64,000 bases of DNA from Streptomyces sp. SLBN-31 (GCF_006715395.1 NZ_VFNC01000001.1:4154001-4218000), one strand, 5' to 3'. Counted from the first letter of the stretch, positions 34,545-44,501 are shown. The notes: a model not told the origin generated them from the letters alone. Made by a program: numbers and translations.

Positions 34545-35450
34545 TTTTCAGCATGGCCACTGATCGGGTGACGGGATCGGTGCCCGCAACGCACGAGGCT
34601 CCCGTGCTGTTGGGGGAGGTATTCGAAGTCTCAACCCACAGGCACAGGAGCCGCGTTGGTTCCGTATTCTGCCGCACTCGACCTGCCTCACACCCTGGTC
34701 GAGTGGGTCACGATGCTCATCGTCACCCGCGAGGGTGACCGCCGCTGCAAGCTCCCGCCGCACCAGCGTGCGCTGGTCGGGCTGGTGTACCTGCGCCGGC
34801 ACGACACCCTCACGCAGATCGCGGCCGGGTTCGGCATATCTGTCGGCACCGCCCATGCTTACACGGCTGCCGTCATCAATCTGCTCGCCGACCGCGCACC
34901 CGGCCTGCTGCGTGCCCTGCGCGAAGCCAACCCCGACTACGTCCTGCTGGACGGGACGCTCGCCGAGCGCGACAGGATCGGCGACGGCCGCGCCGACTAC
35001 TCCTCCCACAAGCACCGCCGCCACGGGGTGAACGTGCAGCTGGTGACCGATTCAGCCGGGCGGCTGCTGTGGATCTCCCGCACTGCCCGGCCGTGCCCAC
35101 GACCTGACGGCGGCGCGTGACCACCGGATCATGCGGATCTGCGAGCGCCAGGCGTCCCAGTCCTCGCCGATCGGGCTTACATGGGAGCCGGCTCGTGGGT
35201 GACGACACCCCTCAGACGCTCACCAGGCCGCGAGCTCACACCGACCCAGCAAACCGTCAACCGTGCACTGTCCGCGGCACGGGCACCGGTCGAGCGCGGT
35301 GTCGCACGACTGAAGTCCTGGCGCATCTTCCGCAGATCCCGGTGCAGCCCGAATCGCATGACGTCAATCGCCGCAGCCGTCCTCACGCTGGAGCGGCAAA
35401 CGCTGAAAGACCTCATTGATTCCTTTTCGGAACAGCCACCGATCGGGTGA
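34545..35450 (+). pseudogene. IS5-group (DDE_Tnp_4) transposase element with frameshifts
   Basis: Coding similarity starts at 34656: [40 protein letters not shown], then [20 protein letters not shown] with the first catalytic Asp. Near 35095 the frame breaks. [16 protein letters not shown] and DRAYMGAGSWVTTPL then follow in other frames, then APVERGVARLKSWRIFRRSR with the DDE Glu. It needs at least two frame corrections, so it is inactive. A 27-base direct repeat (22 of 27 identical, ending GATCGGGTGA) lies at both edges, 34545-34571 and 35424-35450. Confidence 0.75.
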
Positions 35451-35762
35451 ATCCGCGACGGCGGCCCGATGCGCCCCGGGCGGCGGCTGCTCTGCCTGGC
35501 GGCCTCGTCAACGCACTCGGCGGCCTCGCCCGCCGGAGGGGCAGCCGACTTCGCGTAGGACCGAAGCCCCATTGCTCCCACGGTCACACAGCCGAACATC
35601 CCACGCCTGCCGTCGTCCCGGTCATCTACGGAGGCTCGACGGTTGATGGCTCGTAGCTCTGCCTCGGGCGACGGGATCAGCTTCCGGGGCGGCGCGTGTC
35701 ATGCCGCCCCGGGGCCGGGTATGTGTGTCGGCGCAAGGTCACTTATCGAGCGGTCGGAGTGG
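35451..35762. other. Gene-free stretch
   Basis: No coding region or clear structure recognised between the transposase remnant and the 3' end of the secreted-protein gene. Confidence 0.35.
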
Positions 35763-36173
35763 TCAGGGCCGGTAGAACGTCTCGCAATCGAGTGGGGACG
35801 CGGTGGCGTCGTCAAGGCAGACGACGACATACGCGGCCCCGCCGGGCACGTCTGCGGGGACTGCCGGGAAGTCGTCGAGCGAATACGTCACGTCGCACTT
35901 GGTACTGGTGCTCTTGGCGCCGAGGCGGATACCCGAGGCGTCGTACGCGCCGACCCACGCCCTGCGGCAGCCGACGGCCCGGAGCGCTCCGTCGACCCCT
36001 ACCGAACGGTTGTACCAGGTCAGAGTGCCGCTGATGTAGCTGGCGCCATACGAGACGCCTGTGATGGGCGTGGTCGGGTACGCCGCAGTCTGCGCGCCCG
36101 CGGCCGGCGCTCCCAGTACGGTGGCTGCGGTCAGAACGGCGGAGCCGACAGCGGCGGCGAGTTGCGGCTTCAA
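35763..36173 (-). CDS. Small secreted protein with four cysteines
   Basis: 136 residues, starting at a TTG preceded by GGAGG six bases away; no ATG or GTG fits. The N-terminus is a signal peptide (LKPQLAAAVGSAVLTAATVL, cleavage after GAPAAGAQTA). The mature part is ~105 residues with four Cys (VGCRRAW, TKCDVTY, VVCLDD, LDCETF), suggesting two disulfides, and alternating Thr/Tyr/Ser strands (ITGVSYGASYISGTLTWYNR). No family recognised. It lies alone between a transposase remnant and a regulator gene. Confidence 0.7.
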   Translation of the reverse strand: MKPQLAAAVGSAVLTAATVLGAPAAGAQTAAYPTTPITGVSYGASYISGTLTWYNRSVGVDGALRAVGCRRAWVGAYDASGIRLGAKSTSTKCDVTYSLDDFPAVPADVPGGAAYVVVCLDDATASPLDCETFYRP

Positions 36174-36367
36174 GTGGTCCTCCAGACGGGACGAGTCGGT
36201 TGTCGCCTCACATCCTGGGCAGGTCGACCATCCGTTGCCCATCCTTTAAGCCACCGCTTAAAGGGGCTGCCAGGGCGGTGGGTGCGGCAGTACCTCACAC
36301 ACCTCGGTTCGCTTGTTCGGTGGTGTGTGACAGGAAGGCGACGTTCGTTCGCGGCGTCCTCGCGCCG

Positions 36368-37369
36368 TCACGGTTGCGTCAGGGCGCCCGTCCACAGCAG
36401 GGCCAGCCCGAGCGGGGTGATGAGGTGGAGTACGGAGCTGCCGCGGCGGCTGGTGGTGATGAGGCCCGAGTCGCGCAGCACGGTCGCGTGCTGGCTGGCC
36501 GCGGCGGCCGTGACGTTGAGGCGGCGGGCCAGTTCGCTCGTTGTGCAGCCTTCCGCCGTCACTCGCAGGGCGGCGGCTCGGGTGCGGCCGAGCAGGGACT
36601 CCAGGTTCCGGACGGTCGCGCTGTCCGACTCCGCCGCTCCGGTGCCGGTCAGTGGCCGGCGGAGGGCCGGTACGGTCAGGCGGGGTGGCTGAGCGGTGTC
36701 GAGCGGGTCCCACAGGAAACTCACCGGGTGCTTCGAGAAGACCGTGGGCGTGATGATGAGTCCCCGCCCCTGGAGGTGCACATCGACTCGGCGCGGGTAG
36801 GGGGCTTCGAGCACCGGCGGACGCCAGCGGACCAGTGGTGCACAGATCGAGCGCAGCAGGAGATCGACGCCTCCCTCCAGCATCAGGTTCGCGCTACGGG
36901 TGGACAGCGCGACCAGTTCGGACCGTCCTCTGTCCCAGTAGGGCTCGACGGTCAGTCGGTGGCAGGCGCGCAGGGCCTTCGCCAGCTCCCGCAGCGCGTC
37001 ACGGTCGCCCTCCGCCACCCGTCTGGCCCACGGCAGTTGTCCGGGACGGAAGTCGAGACACTCGATCTCGCGGCGCAGCTGGGACACCGGGGCGTGCAGC
37101 AGATTGTCCACGGCGTGGTCCAGAGAGGGCACATCGCCCGTCAGGGCCAGCAGATCAAGCCCGGGACCGCGCGTCGGGACCAGGGATGTCAAGGGGAGTG
37201 TGTCGGCCCCCGTCCTGCCCGCGACCGCCGAGCGCCAGGTGCGGAGGTGCGTAGGCACCCGGTTGCCTCTCAGTAGCTCCAGGCTGTAGTAGACCTCGGC
37301 CGCGACGCCGATGGTCGCGGCCACCCGGGTCCTGGCGAGGTCTTCCGCCGTGAAGTGAACACGTAACAC
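36368..37369 (-). CDS. Winged-helix (ArsR-type) regulator with N-terminal DUF5937-like region
   Basis: 333 residues. The C-terminal ~80 residues are an ArsR-type winged helix: LGRTRAAALRVTAEGCTTSE, LARRLNVTAAAASQHATVLR, DSGLITTSRRGSSVLHLITP. The longer N-terminal part (LRVHFTAEDLARTRVAATIG ... ALRACHRLTVEPYWDRGRSE) matches the arrangement of a common streptomycete regulator family. GTG at 37369 with GGAG upstream is preferred over the longer frame because family similarity begins there. No metal-binding Cys pair is evident, so the ligand is unknown. Confidence 0.82.
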   Translation of the reverse strand: MLRVHFTAEDLARTRVAATIGVAAEVYYSLELLRGNRVPTHLRTWRSAVAGRTGADTLPLTSLVPTRGPGLDLLALTGDVPSLDHAVDNLLHAPVSQLRREIECLDFRPGQLPWARRVAEGDRDALRELAKALRACHRLTVEPYWDRGRSELVALSTRSANLMLEGGVDLLLRSICAPLVRWRPPVLEAPYPRRVDVHLQGRGLIITPTVFSKHPVSFLWDPLDTAQPPRLTVPALRRPLTGTGAAESDSATVRNLESLLGRTRAAALRVTAEGCTTSELARRLNVTAAAASQHATVLRDSGLITTSRRGSSVLHLITPLGLALLWTGALTQP

Positions 37370-37766
37370 CTGCCGGTCTCCTGCCGCCGAAGGGAGTGCG
37401 TGAACGCCCCTCAGCCTGCCCCACCTCGTACCGCCCAATCGGGCGTCGAGCGCAGGACCCGTCCGTCGGCCATGCGTTCGAGCCGGTGAACGCCAGCGGC
37501 CCTATCGGCTGATGGATCGCCGCATCACCCGATCAGGGGCCACGCTGAAAAGGCTCACTGTTTCCACGGCCTTGCGCCGCCGTCTGCTTGCGCGCTTGCA
37601 CCGGCTGAGGGCGTGCTGTGCGGCTTCGACCCTCTGGGCGGCCTTCGCCCCGTGGCGGGGGTTGGCAACGAACCCGCTGCCTGAGTCGGCGAGGACGTTC
37701 GCGATGCCCGCGGTTCCTGGCGGTACCGCCCCGACCGCAGCACGATCCGCATGCAGCGCAGTCTCG
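37370..37766. other. Gene-free stretch between regulator and cyclase genes
   Basis: No recognisable coding region. It contains the regulator's promoter and the 3' flank of the diguanylate cyclase gene. Open frames here are Arg/Ala-rich and lack domains. Confidence 0.35.
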
Positions 37767-39704
37767 TCAGCCGTTCGATGTGCCGCTGTGAGCGTGCGGG
37801 GGCTGTGCGTGGTGCAGGCGGATGCGGCCCTTGCCGGCGGCTTTGGCCGCGTACATGGCCAGGTCGGCCTGGTGCAGCAGCTGCTCCGGTGTGATGCCCG
37901 GTACGGCCACGGCCATGCCGATGGAGGCCGACACCTCAGCCTTCACGGTGCCGATCGGGTACGGCTGCGTCAGCACGGTCAGGATCCGCTGGGCGACTTC
38001 CTGAGCACTCGAGGGATGTGCTCCCGCCTCCCACTCGAGGAGGGCCGCGAACTCGTCGCCGCCGAGGCGGGCCACCGTGTCCCCCGCCCGTACGGATGAC
38101 TGGAGCCGACGCGCGGCATGCCTCAGGACCGTGTCCCCTGCCGCGTGCCCCGCCGAGTCATTGACCGCTTTGAAGCCGTCCAGGTCCATGAAGAGCACCA
38201 CGGGCGGGGCCTCATCCGTGATCCGCTTCCGCAGCGCATGGGCGACCCTGTCGGCGAACAGAGCCCGGTTGGGCAGGCCGGTCAATGCGTCGTGGTAGGC
38301 CAGGCGCTCCAGCTGCACCTGCTGCGCAACCCGCTCGCTGACATCGCGACTGATGAAGATCAGTCCATCGGGGTGGTGGTTGATCGTCGATTCGACGTGG
38401 CGCCAGCTTCCGTCGGCGGCCTGCACCCGGCATGACACCCGGCGACCCGGCCCGCGGATGTCCGATTCGGCGTCCTGCCGCAGTGTCTGGACGGCTTGCA
38501 TCAGCTTCTCGCGGTCGTCCGGATGGGTGTAGAGGGGCAGGCGAGCGCCCTCAAGGTCCTCGGGCCGGTGGCCGTAGACCCAGCGTGCGGCCGGGCTCAC
38601 GTAGAGCACACGCTCGTCCAGGGAGACGATCGTGATCACGTCGGAGGTGCGGTCGACCAGCGTTCGGTAGTGATCCTCGCGCTCCGCGGTCTCATGCGTG
38701 ATCCTGAGGTGGTCGGCGTGGATGACGCCCTGGCGGACGCCGAGCGCGAGAAGCACTGAACCCGCCAAAGCCGACATCACCGTATCGAGCGGTCCGCCGG
38801 CGACGGTGTGGGCCGCGATGGCCAGCGCACAAAAGACCACGGGCACGAACGCCGCCACCACACCGATGACGGGCATCATCCGCCGGCCGAACCCCACGAC
38901 GCTCACCCCGCCGGGCAGCCACGGCGCCACGGCGACGAGGAGCAGCCCGACCGCCGAACTTGCCGCGCCGAGGGGGATCCCCTCCCATGAGCCCGGCTCT
39001 GGCGGCAGGATCCGAAGCACGTCGCCCGCGCCCAGAGCAACGAGCGCCAGGACGGCCACGGTGGTCGCCGTGCGCTGGGCGTGCGGCAGGCAAAACCGCA
39101 AGGCGACCAGCAGCCCGAACACGAGGATGTCCGCCCCCACACGGGCGAGACCGAGGAATGAAGCCGATGCGTCATCGCCCCGGTCGGCGCGATGCAGCAG
39201 CAGGACCCAGCCCACCGTGAACAGGGACCCCGCAATCAGCCAGCCGTCCAGCAGCCGCCGTAACCGGATCAGGGTCGTACCGTCCTCCGTCGCCGCCATC
39301 ACCAGCGCGGCAACAGCGCCCCCCAGGCATGCGGCGATCCCGACGCATGCCAGCACCCGGACGACGGGGCGAAAGACGCCCACAGCGGGGCTCGACGCAC
39401 CCATCTGATCTACGAGGACATAATGCAGGCCGCCTGCGGCCACCGAGATAGCGGACAGCGTGAGACGAAGCCGGACTCGTCCCCCCACGGTCCGGGCACG
39501 AACCAGGAGAGAGGCCGCGGCTGTCCCATGCGCCACCGGCACTGCGATGCCTGTCGACACGACGACAGCCACCACCGCGCCCGCTACGACGGCGACGGCC
39601 ACCACCGCGCCCTCAGACACTGCCTTGCCGGCTTTCGTGACACGCAGCCGGCCGAGGCGAGCAGTGCGGCCAGTCCGGTCACGACCAGCCGACGCCTGGA
39701 CCAT
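37767..39704 (-). CDS. Membrane PAS-GGDEF diguanylate cyclase
   Basis: 645 residues. The N-terminal ~330 residues form about 8-10 hydrophobic segments (a MASE-like sensor). A PAS domain (about 360-470) reads TSDVITIVSLDERVLYVSPA, and a GGDEF domain (~480-630) has LAYHDALTGLPNRALFADRV, DLDGFKAVND and the intact active-site motif RLGGDEFAALLE. It therefore should make c-di-GMP, which in streptomycetes controls development through BldD. No EAL domain is present. ATG 39704 has AGGGG upstream; the longer frame to 39872 adds Arg/Ser-rich residues unlike the family. Confidence 0.88.
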   Translation of the reverse strand: MVQASAGRDRTGRTARLGRLRVTKAGKAVSEGAVVAVAVVAGAVVAVVVSTGIAVPVAHGTAAASLLVRARTVGGRVRLRLTLSAISVAAGGLHYVLVDQMGASSPAVGVFRPVVRVLACVGIAACLGGAVAALVMAATEDGTTLIRLRRLLDGWLIAGSLFTVGWVLLLHRADRGDDASASFLGLARVGADILVFGLLVALRFCLPHAQRTATTVAVLALVALGAGDVLRILPPEPGSWEGIPLGAASSAVGLLLVAVAPWLPGGVSVVGFGRRMMPVIGVVAAFVPVVFCALAIAAHTVAGGPLDTVMSALAGSVLLALGVRQGVIHADHLRITHETAEREDHYRTLVDRTSDVITIVSLDERVLYVSPAARWVYGHRPEDLEGARLPLYTHPDDREKLMQAVQTLRQDAESDIRGPGRRVSCRVQAADGSWRHVESTINHHPDGLIFISRDVSERVAQQVQLERLAYHDALTGLPNRALFADRVAHALRKRITDEAPPVVLFMDLDGFKAVNDSAGHAAGDTVLRHAARRLQSSVRAGDTVARLGGDEFAALLEWEAGAHPSSAQEVAQRILTVLTQPYPIGTVKAEVSASIGMAVAVPGITPEQLLHQADLAMYAAKAAGKGRIRLHHAQPPHAHSGTSNG

Positions 39705-39956
39705 GCAAACCCCTGATGATGATCGAACCCGGAAGAGCAGAGCCCCCCGACGTCCGGAACTTCCCGGGCAGTTACGAGAGTAGGACGATCTTTTCGTGTG
39801 CCGCATAGGCAGCTTGAGGAGTTTCACCTGAAGTAGCGAGCACTCCGCCCGTTGAGCTGACGATGCCCGCACGGGTAACTGGTGTCCTGCGCCAAGTTGA
39901 TCGTTAGTGCCTGTTCCTGAACCGGTTTGCTGGGTAGCCTCGGGATCTACGCTGGC

Positions 39957-40271
39957 GTGGTGTCCGAGGACGCCGGGCGGGCCGGAGAGCGGGTGTGCGG
40001 GAGCTGTGGTGAACGGCTGAGGCCGGGAGTGAGACCCGACGCGGTGTTCTGTTCGGCCGCGTGTCGTGCCAGGCAGTGGCGGCGGGCCCGCCGACTGCGC
40101 AAGCGGGTGGTCGCGGAGCTGGACGGCGACGGCCGGGTGAAGTGTCCCGTGTGTGGGGCGAGTTGGGTGGCAGGGGTGGACCGCCGCTCGAACGCCGTCT
40201 ACTGCTCGCGGCGGTGCGTGACGAGGGCTTGGAGGGCCCGGACCGAAACGTACGGCGAACGGTCACGGTGA
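39957..40271 (+). CDS. Small protein with two treble-clef-like zinc fingers
   Basis: 104 residues, strongly basic, containing two related Cys units: VCGSCGERL...FCSAACRARQWRR and KCPVCGASW...YCSRRCVTRAWRAR. Each has the C-x2-C-G ... Y/F-C-S-x2-C pattern of short treble-clef zinc fingers, so two zinc ions and nucleic-acid binding are likely. The start is a GTG at 39957 (or 39960) with weak binding-site support. It lies 165 bases upstream of the RacO-like gene in the same direction. No function is known to me. Confidence 0.6.
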   Translation: MVSEDAGRAGERVCGSCGERLRPGVRPDAVFCSAACRARQWRRARRLRKRVVAELDGDGRVKCPVCGASWVAGVDRRSNAVYCSRRCVTRAWRARTETYGERSR

Positions 40272-40435
40272 CCGTAGCGCGAACGCATCCCAACTGCGCA
40301 TCCGATCAGATACCGGTCACTTCCGGTCGTTCGTTGTGATCATAGGATTTTCGGTCTGACTCTCGAGTCTGAGAGGCGGGCCGTGTCTCGTCACGGCCAA
40401 CTGCCGTGCCCGGCCCGCGGGTTGGTGGTGGATCC

Positions 40436-41557
40436 GTGCCCGAGGAGATCGAGGAGACCGGCGGCAAGGTCGGCAGTGTCAGTGCGAGCCGGTACGCGGA
40501 GATCGTTGCCGAGCTGCGGAAGCTGGTGGAGACGGCCAGCCGCATCCAGTTCACGATCGGCGACTACGCGCTGGAAGTCGAGCCGATGCGCGAGTACGGC
40601 GGCCAGGAGCGGAGCGATGACCTGTTCACGGTCAAGAACTCGCTGTTCGGCCTGGCCGAGGACATCGGGGTGTCGTACTCGATGGTGAAGCAGGCGAGGT
40701 GGACCGCGTCACGATGGCCGAAGGAACACCGGGTTGAGGGGGTGTCGTTCACCGTCCACCGGATTCTGGCGGGCATCGCCGACGACGAGGAACGGTTCGA
40801 GGTGCTGCGCACGCCTCCCAAGGGCAAGACCCGGTGGACCCCGGACGAGGCGAACCGGCGGGCCGGCCGTCAGGTCGTCAAGCCGGTCACCCCGCAGGAG
40901 AAGGTCAGTGCGATCCACTCGCTCGCCCAGGATGAGGAGGTCGCGGCGACGGTGACCGGCGACCTGCTGCGCCGCCCGGCAGTGGTCGCCCAGGTCAAGC
41001 CCGAGGACAAGGTCCGGGTGGTGGAGGAACTCTCTCGTGAAGACGAGGTCGCGGCCGCGATCGCCCCGGACATCCTGCGCCGTCCCGCGGTGGTCGCCCA
41101 GGTCAAGCCCGCCGACCGGGTCAAGGTCGTGGAGGAGCTGACGCGGGACGAGACCGTCGCCACCGAAGTGACCACCGGCCTGCTGCGCAGGCCAGACGTC
41201 GCCTTCAAGGCGATGAGCGACGACACAGCCCGCCACCAGGTCAACCACGCCCAGGTCGAACGCGGCCGACAGGCCCGTGAGGACTTCGACCGCACCAGCC
41301 CCATCGCCCCGGCGATCCGCGCGATCGACCGGTCGGTGGAGTTCCTGGACCTGGTCACCGCCTGCCACGCGTTCGTCGCCGCGGCTGGCCGGGTCGTCCC
41401 GGGCCTGCGTGAGGCGCCGCTCGGCGACGACGAACGCGTCTTCGTACACGAGAACGTCGCCCGGGTGCGGGCGACGCTGGACTGGATCGAGACGGCTGTC
41501 GACACCGGGAAGGTCGATGTCGACGGCGAGCTGGCCCGGCTCCTGCAAGGTGAGTAG
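40436..41557 (+). CDS. RacO-like protein (DUF6192 type) with three tandem repeats
   Basis: 373 residues. The N-terminal part resembles DNA-binding helical proteins (LAEDIGVSYSMVKQARWTAS near residue 80). Three ~35-residue repeats follow (about residues 146-258), each ending LLRRPAVVAQVKP or a variant, with VVEELSREDEVAAAIAPD and VVEELTRDETVATEVTTG as equivalent parts. The C-terminal ~100 residues are helical. The order with the following winged-helix gene matches the pair often annotated RacO/RacP in streptomycetes. The name is from memory and the function is not established. The GTG start at 40436 is tentative. Gap to the next gene is 3 bases. Confidence 0.65.
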   Translation: MPEEIEETGGKVGSVSASRYAEIVAELRKLVETASRIQFTIGDYALEVEPMREYGGQERSDDLFTVKNSLFGLAEDIGVSYSMVKQARWTASRWPKEHRVEGVSFTVHRILAGIADDEERFEVLRTPPKGKTRWTPDEANRRAGRQVVKPVTPQEKVSAIHSLAQDEEVAATVTGDLLRRPAVVAQVKPEDKVRVVEELSREDEVAAAIAPDILRRPAVVAQVKPADRVKVVEELTRDETVATEVTTGLLRRPDVAFKAMSDDTARHQVNHAQVERGRQAREDFDRTSPIAPAIRAIDRSVEFLDLVTACHAFVAAAGRVVPGLREAPLGDDERVFVHENVARVRATLDWIETAVDTGKVDVDGELARLLQGE

Positions 41558-41560
41558 GCG

Positions 41561-41989
41561 GTGCCCCGCGCCTCCGAGCGCAGATCGGCGGCGTCCCAGC
41601 GGCACGCCGACACCGTCCGGTTCGTGCTCTTCGAAGCCCGGCCGGCCGGGCTGACCTTCCCCCAGCTGATCAGGTCCAGTGAGCTGACACCGAGCCAGGC
41701 CCGCGCGGGCCTGGCCTGCCTGCGGGACATCATCGCCGAACGCGGCTGGCCGCCCCTGATCTGGACGAGGAAGGACGGCTACCGGTTCTGCTCCGACCCC
41801 GCCGAACTCCAGGCATACGAACTCGTGATCATCCGGGAAAAGCTCACCGAGATCCGCCGCTTCATCACCGGGGTCGTCGCCCCGCACGCGGCTCTCCAGC
41901 CGAAGGGACGGTGGATTAAGCACCTGAACACCCAGCTCAGCTCGGTCGAGTCCACTCTCGACGTGATCGCCGACTACATCGACGCCTGA
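41561..41989 (+). CDS. RacP-like winged-helix protein
   Basis: 142 residues, predicted winged helix in the first half (ADTVRFVLFEARPAGLTFPQ, LIRSSELTPSQARAGLACLR, YRFCSDPAEL). The second half is helical (IIREKLTEIRRFITGVVAPH). The GTG start lies 3 bases after the RacO-like stop, so the two are co-translated. It is probably a DNA-binding partner of that protein, with unknown target. A strong hairpin terminator follows directly after the stop. Confidence 0.65.
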   Translation: MPRASERRSAASQRHADTVRFVLFEARPAGLTFPQLIRSSELTPSQARAGLACLRDIIAERGWPPLIWTRKDGYRFCSDPAELQAYELVIIREKLTEIRRFITGVVAPHAALQPKGRWIKHLNTQLSSVESTLDVIADYIDA

Positions 41990-41991
41990 CC

Positions 41992-42027
41992 GGGTTGGGA
42001 CGGCCGCCAAGAGGCCGTCCCAAGCCC
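41992..42027 (+). terminator. Long hairpin terminator after the RacP-like gene
   Basis: GGGTTGGGACGGCC pairs with GGCCGTCCCAAGCCC over 14 bases (one bulge) around a 7-base loop, two bases after the stop codon. It also insulates the following IS5 element. Confidence 0.75.
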
Positions 42028-42048
42028 GTCTGGGGAGGGGAGGTTTAA

Positions 42049-42903
42049 TTGCCGAGGCACCGCTGCTACCCCTCCGACACCTGGGACGACGAATGGGCCC
42101 TGATCGAACCCCTGCTCCCGGCCCCGGCCTGCGAATCCCCCAAGGGAGGACGCCCGGAGAAGCACCCGCGCCGCGAGATCGTCGACGCGATCCGCTACGT
42201 CGTCGACACCGGCTGCAAATGGCGGGCCCTGCCCAGCGACTTCCCGCCCTGGCGGACCTGCTACAACTTCATGGCCCGCTGGGCAGCGGCCGGCGTCATC
42301 GGACAGATCCGCGACCAGCTGCGCAAACGCATCCGCCGCGAGATGGGCCGGGCGCCCGGCGCGGTCGCCACCGTTCTCGACTCCCAGTCGGTCAAGGCCG
42401 CAGAAACCGTCGGGAAGGACTCCCGCGGCTACGACGGCGCGAAGAAAATCAACGGACGCAAGCGGCACCTGGTCGTCGACACCAAGGGGCTACCGCTGTT
42501 CGTCATGGTCACTCCGGCCGACATGACCGACCGCGATGCGGCGAAGGAAGTTCTGTTCCGGCTGCGGCTGATGCACCCCGAGATCACCATCGTCTGGGCC
42601 GACTCCGGCTATGCCGGACAGCTCGTGATCTGGGCGAAGAAGCACCTCGGACTGACTCTGAAGACCGTCAGCCGCCCGAAGGAAGCCGTCGGGTTCGTGA
42701 TCCTGCCCCGCCGTTGGGTCGTCGAACGCTCGCTCGCCTGGATCATGCACGCCCGCCGTCACGCCCGGGACTACGAACGGCTCATCCAGCATTCGGAATC
42801 ACTGATCACCTGGGCGGCGATCACGCTTATGACCAGGCGCATCACTCGCCGCACATCCCGCAGAAGCGGACAGCCGGCCTCCCGCGAAGCCCAGCGGGAC
42901 TGA
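42049..42903 (+). mobile_element. IS5-family transposase, apparently intact
   Basis: 284 residues in a single frame from a TTG with GGGGAGG upstream. The N-terminal IS5 domain reads WDDEWALIEPLLPAPACESP, RYVVDTGCKWRALPSDFPPW. Catalytic DDE: Asp in VLDSQSVKAAE, Asp in VWADSGYAGQL, Glu in RRWVVERSLAWI. A 3'-terminal relic of a near-identical element is present at 63102-63209, and similarity of the two copies extends about 55 bases past the stop (GGGACTGATC, CTCAAG, CCGGACCGG). The exact inverted-repeat ends could not be fixed by eye. Confidence 0.85.
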
Positions 42904-43382
42904 TCATTCTCAAGGGTACGGTCAGCCCCTCGCCCCGGACCGGCACGGAGTTCTATCGCCTCGCCCAGGCCGAACGCGCCGCGGCCAGATGACATCCAGG
43001 CAGGCTCCGGGAATGTCGGTGCGTGATGCCCGAAGCCGCCCAGACCGGCCAGCTCACCGGAGGGGAGGCAGCCCATGTCCGCGCGGGAGAGCAGGACACG
43101 GGGCCGCCGCCACAAGTGCACACCGTGGTGTCGCACTGGGCCAAGGACCCGGACACCGGCAAGGACACGCCTTCCGCACCCGTGGACCATCAACCACAGC
43201 CCCTGCCACCATGGTCAAGGAGGCTCTGCAGTGCGTTCTGTGGCCACCGTGCGCGGCGGCTCTCCCGCCTGTCAGCGCAATCTGCGACGACCGACCTGAC
43301 GAAACCCACGATCCGTGGGAGCCGACGGGCCAGGTCATTCCGCAGGAGTTGTTGTTGCGGGATGCCCTTGGCCGACCATCGC
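42904..43382. other. IS5 right flank and gene-free stretch
   Basis: The first ~60 bases share similarity with the flank of the IS5 relic at 63 kb and belong to the element. The rest has no recognisable gene on either strand and ends at the transaldolase stop. Confidence 0.4.
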
Positions 43383-44501
43383 TCAGGCCTCCACCGGGGC
43401 CAGCCGATCGAGTTCCGCCTTGGTCGAGTCCAGAAGTTCGTTCCAGGCCTCCGCGAACTTCTCGACGCCCTCGTCCTCCAGTACCTGGACGACATCGTCG
43501 TACGAGATGCCCAGCGCTGCGATAGCGTCCAGCTCCGCCCGCGCCTGCTCGTAGGTGCCGCGGATCGCGTCACCGCAGATCTGGCCGTGGTCCGCGACGG
43601 CGTTCAGGGTGGCCTCGGGCATGGTGTTCACCGTGTTCGGCGCGACCAGTTCGGTGACGTACATGGTGTCCGGGTAGGCGGGATCCTTGACACCGGTGGA
43701 GGCCCACAGCGGGCGCTGCTTGTTGGCGCCGGACTTCTCCAGGGCCAGCCAGCGGTCGGAGGAGAACACCTCCTCGTACGCCTGGTAGGCCAACCGGGCG
43801 TTGGCGATCGCGGCCTTGCCCTTGAGGGCCTTGGCCTCGTCGGTGCCCAGCTTCTCCAGCCGCTTGTCGATCTCGGCGTCCACGCGGGAGACGAAGAACG
43901 ACGCGACGGAGTGGATCAGGGACAGGTCGAGACCGGCGGCCTTGGCCTTCTCCAGTCCGGAGAGGTAGGCGTCCATCACGCCGCGGTACCGGTCCAGGGA
44001 GAAGATCAGCGTGACGTTGACGCTGATGCCCTTGCCGGTGACCTCGGTGATCGCGGGCAGCCCCGCGGGCGTCGCCGGGATCTTGATCAGCGCGTTCGGC
44101 CGGTCGACCAGCCAGGCTAGCTGCTTGGCCTCGGCGACCGCGGCGGCCGTGTCGTGCGCAAGTCGCGGGTCGACCTCGATGGAGACCCGGCCGTCCTGGT
44201 GGGCTGAGGTCTCGTACACCGGGCGCAAGATGTCGGCGCCGTCACGGACGTCGGCGGTGGTGATCATCCGCAGAGCTTCCTCGGCTGTCAGCCGACGCGC
44301 GGCGAGGTCGGCGAGCTGGCCGTTGTAGCCGTCGCCCCGGGAGATGGCCTTCTGGAAGATCGACGGGTTGGTGGTCACGCCGACCACGTGCTGCTGGTCG
44401 ATCAGTTCGGCCAGGTTGCCGGACGTGATCCGCTTACGCGAAAGGTCGTCCAGCCAGATCGCGACGCCTTCGTCGCAGAGGCGCTTGAGTGCGTCAGCCA
44501 T
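43383..44501 (-). CDS. tal: Transaldolase
   Basis: 372-residue class-I aldolase of the pentose phosphate pathway (dihydroxyacetone transfer between sedoheptulose-7-P and glyceraldehyde-3-P). Family motifs: [14 protein letters not shown] near residue 40, the Schiff-base Lys region [15 protein letters not shown], and [20 protein letters not shown] followed by [11 protein letters not shown]. The ATG at 44501 has AAGGAG upstream. It lies next to the LacI-controlled transporter/dehydrogenase/kinase cluster, fitting disposal of a pentose- or polyol-derived sugar phosphate, although it could equally be a general pathway gene. Confidence 0.93.
   Translation of the reverse strand: MADALKRLCDEGVAIWLDDLSRKRITSGNLAELIDQQHVVGVTTNPSIFQKAISRGDGYNGQLADLAARRLTAEEALRMITTADVRDGADILRPVYETSAHQDGRVSIEVDPRLAHDTAAAVAEAKQLAWLVDRPNALIKIPATPAGLPAITEVTGKGISVNVTLIFSLDRYRGVMDAYLSGLEKAKAAGLDLSLIHSVASFFVSRVDAEIDKRLEKLGTDEAKALKGKAAIANARLAYQAYEEVFSSDRWLALEKSGANKQRPLWASTGVKDPAYPDTMYVTELVAPNTVNTMPEATLNAVADHGQICGDAIRGTYEQARAELDAIAALGISYDDVVQVLEDEGVEKFAEAWNELLDSTKAELDRLAPVEA

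Noticed and set aside
42093..42992. Second long frame inside the IS5 element
   Set aside because: Although IS elements sometimes use frameshifted second frames, the first frame already has the whole DDE transposase, and this one is Arg/Pro-rich shadow sequence.
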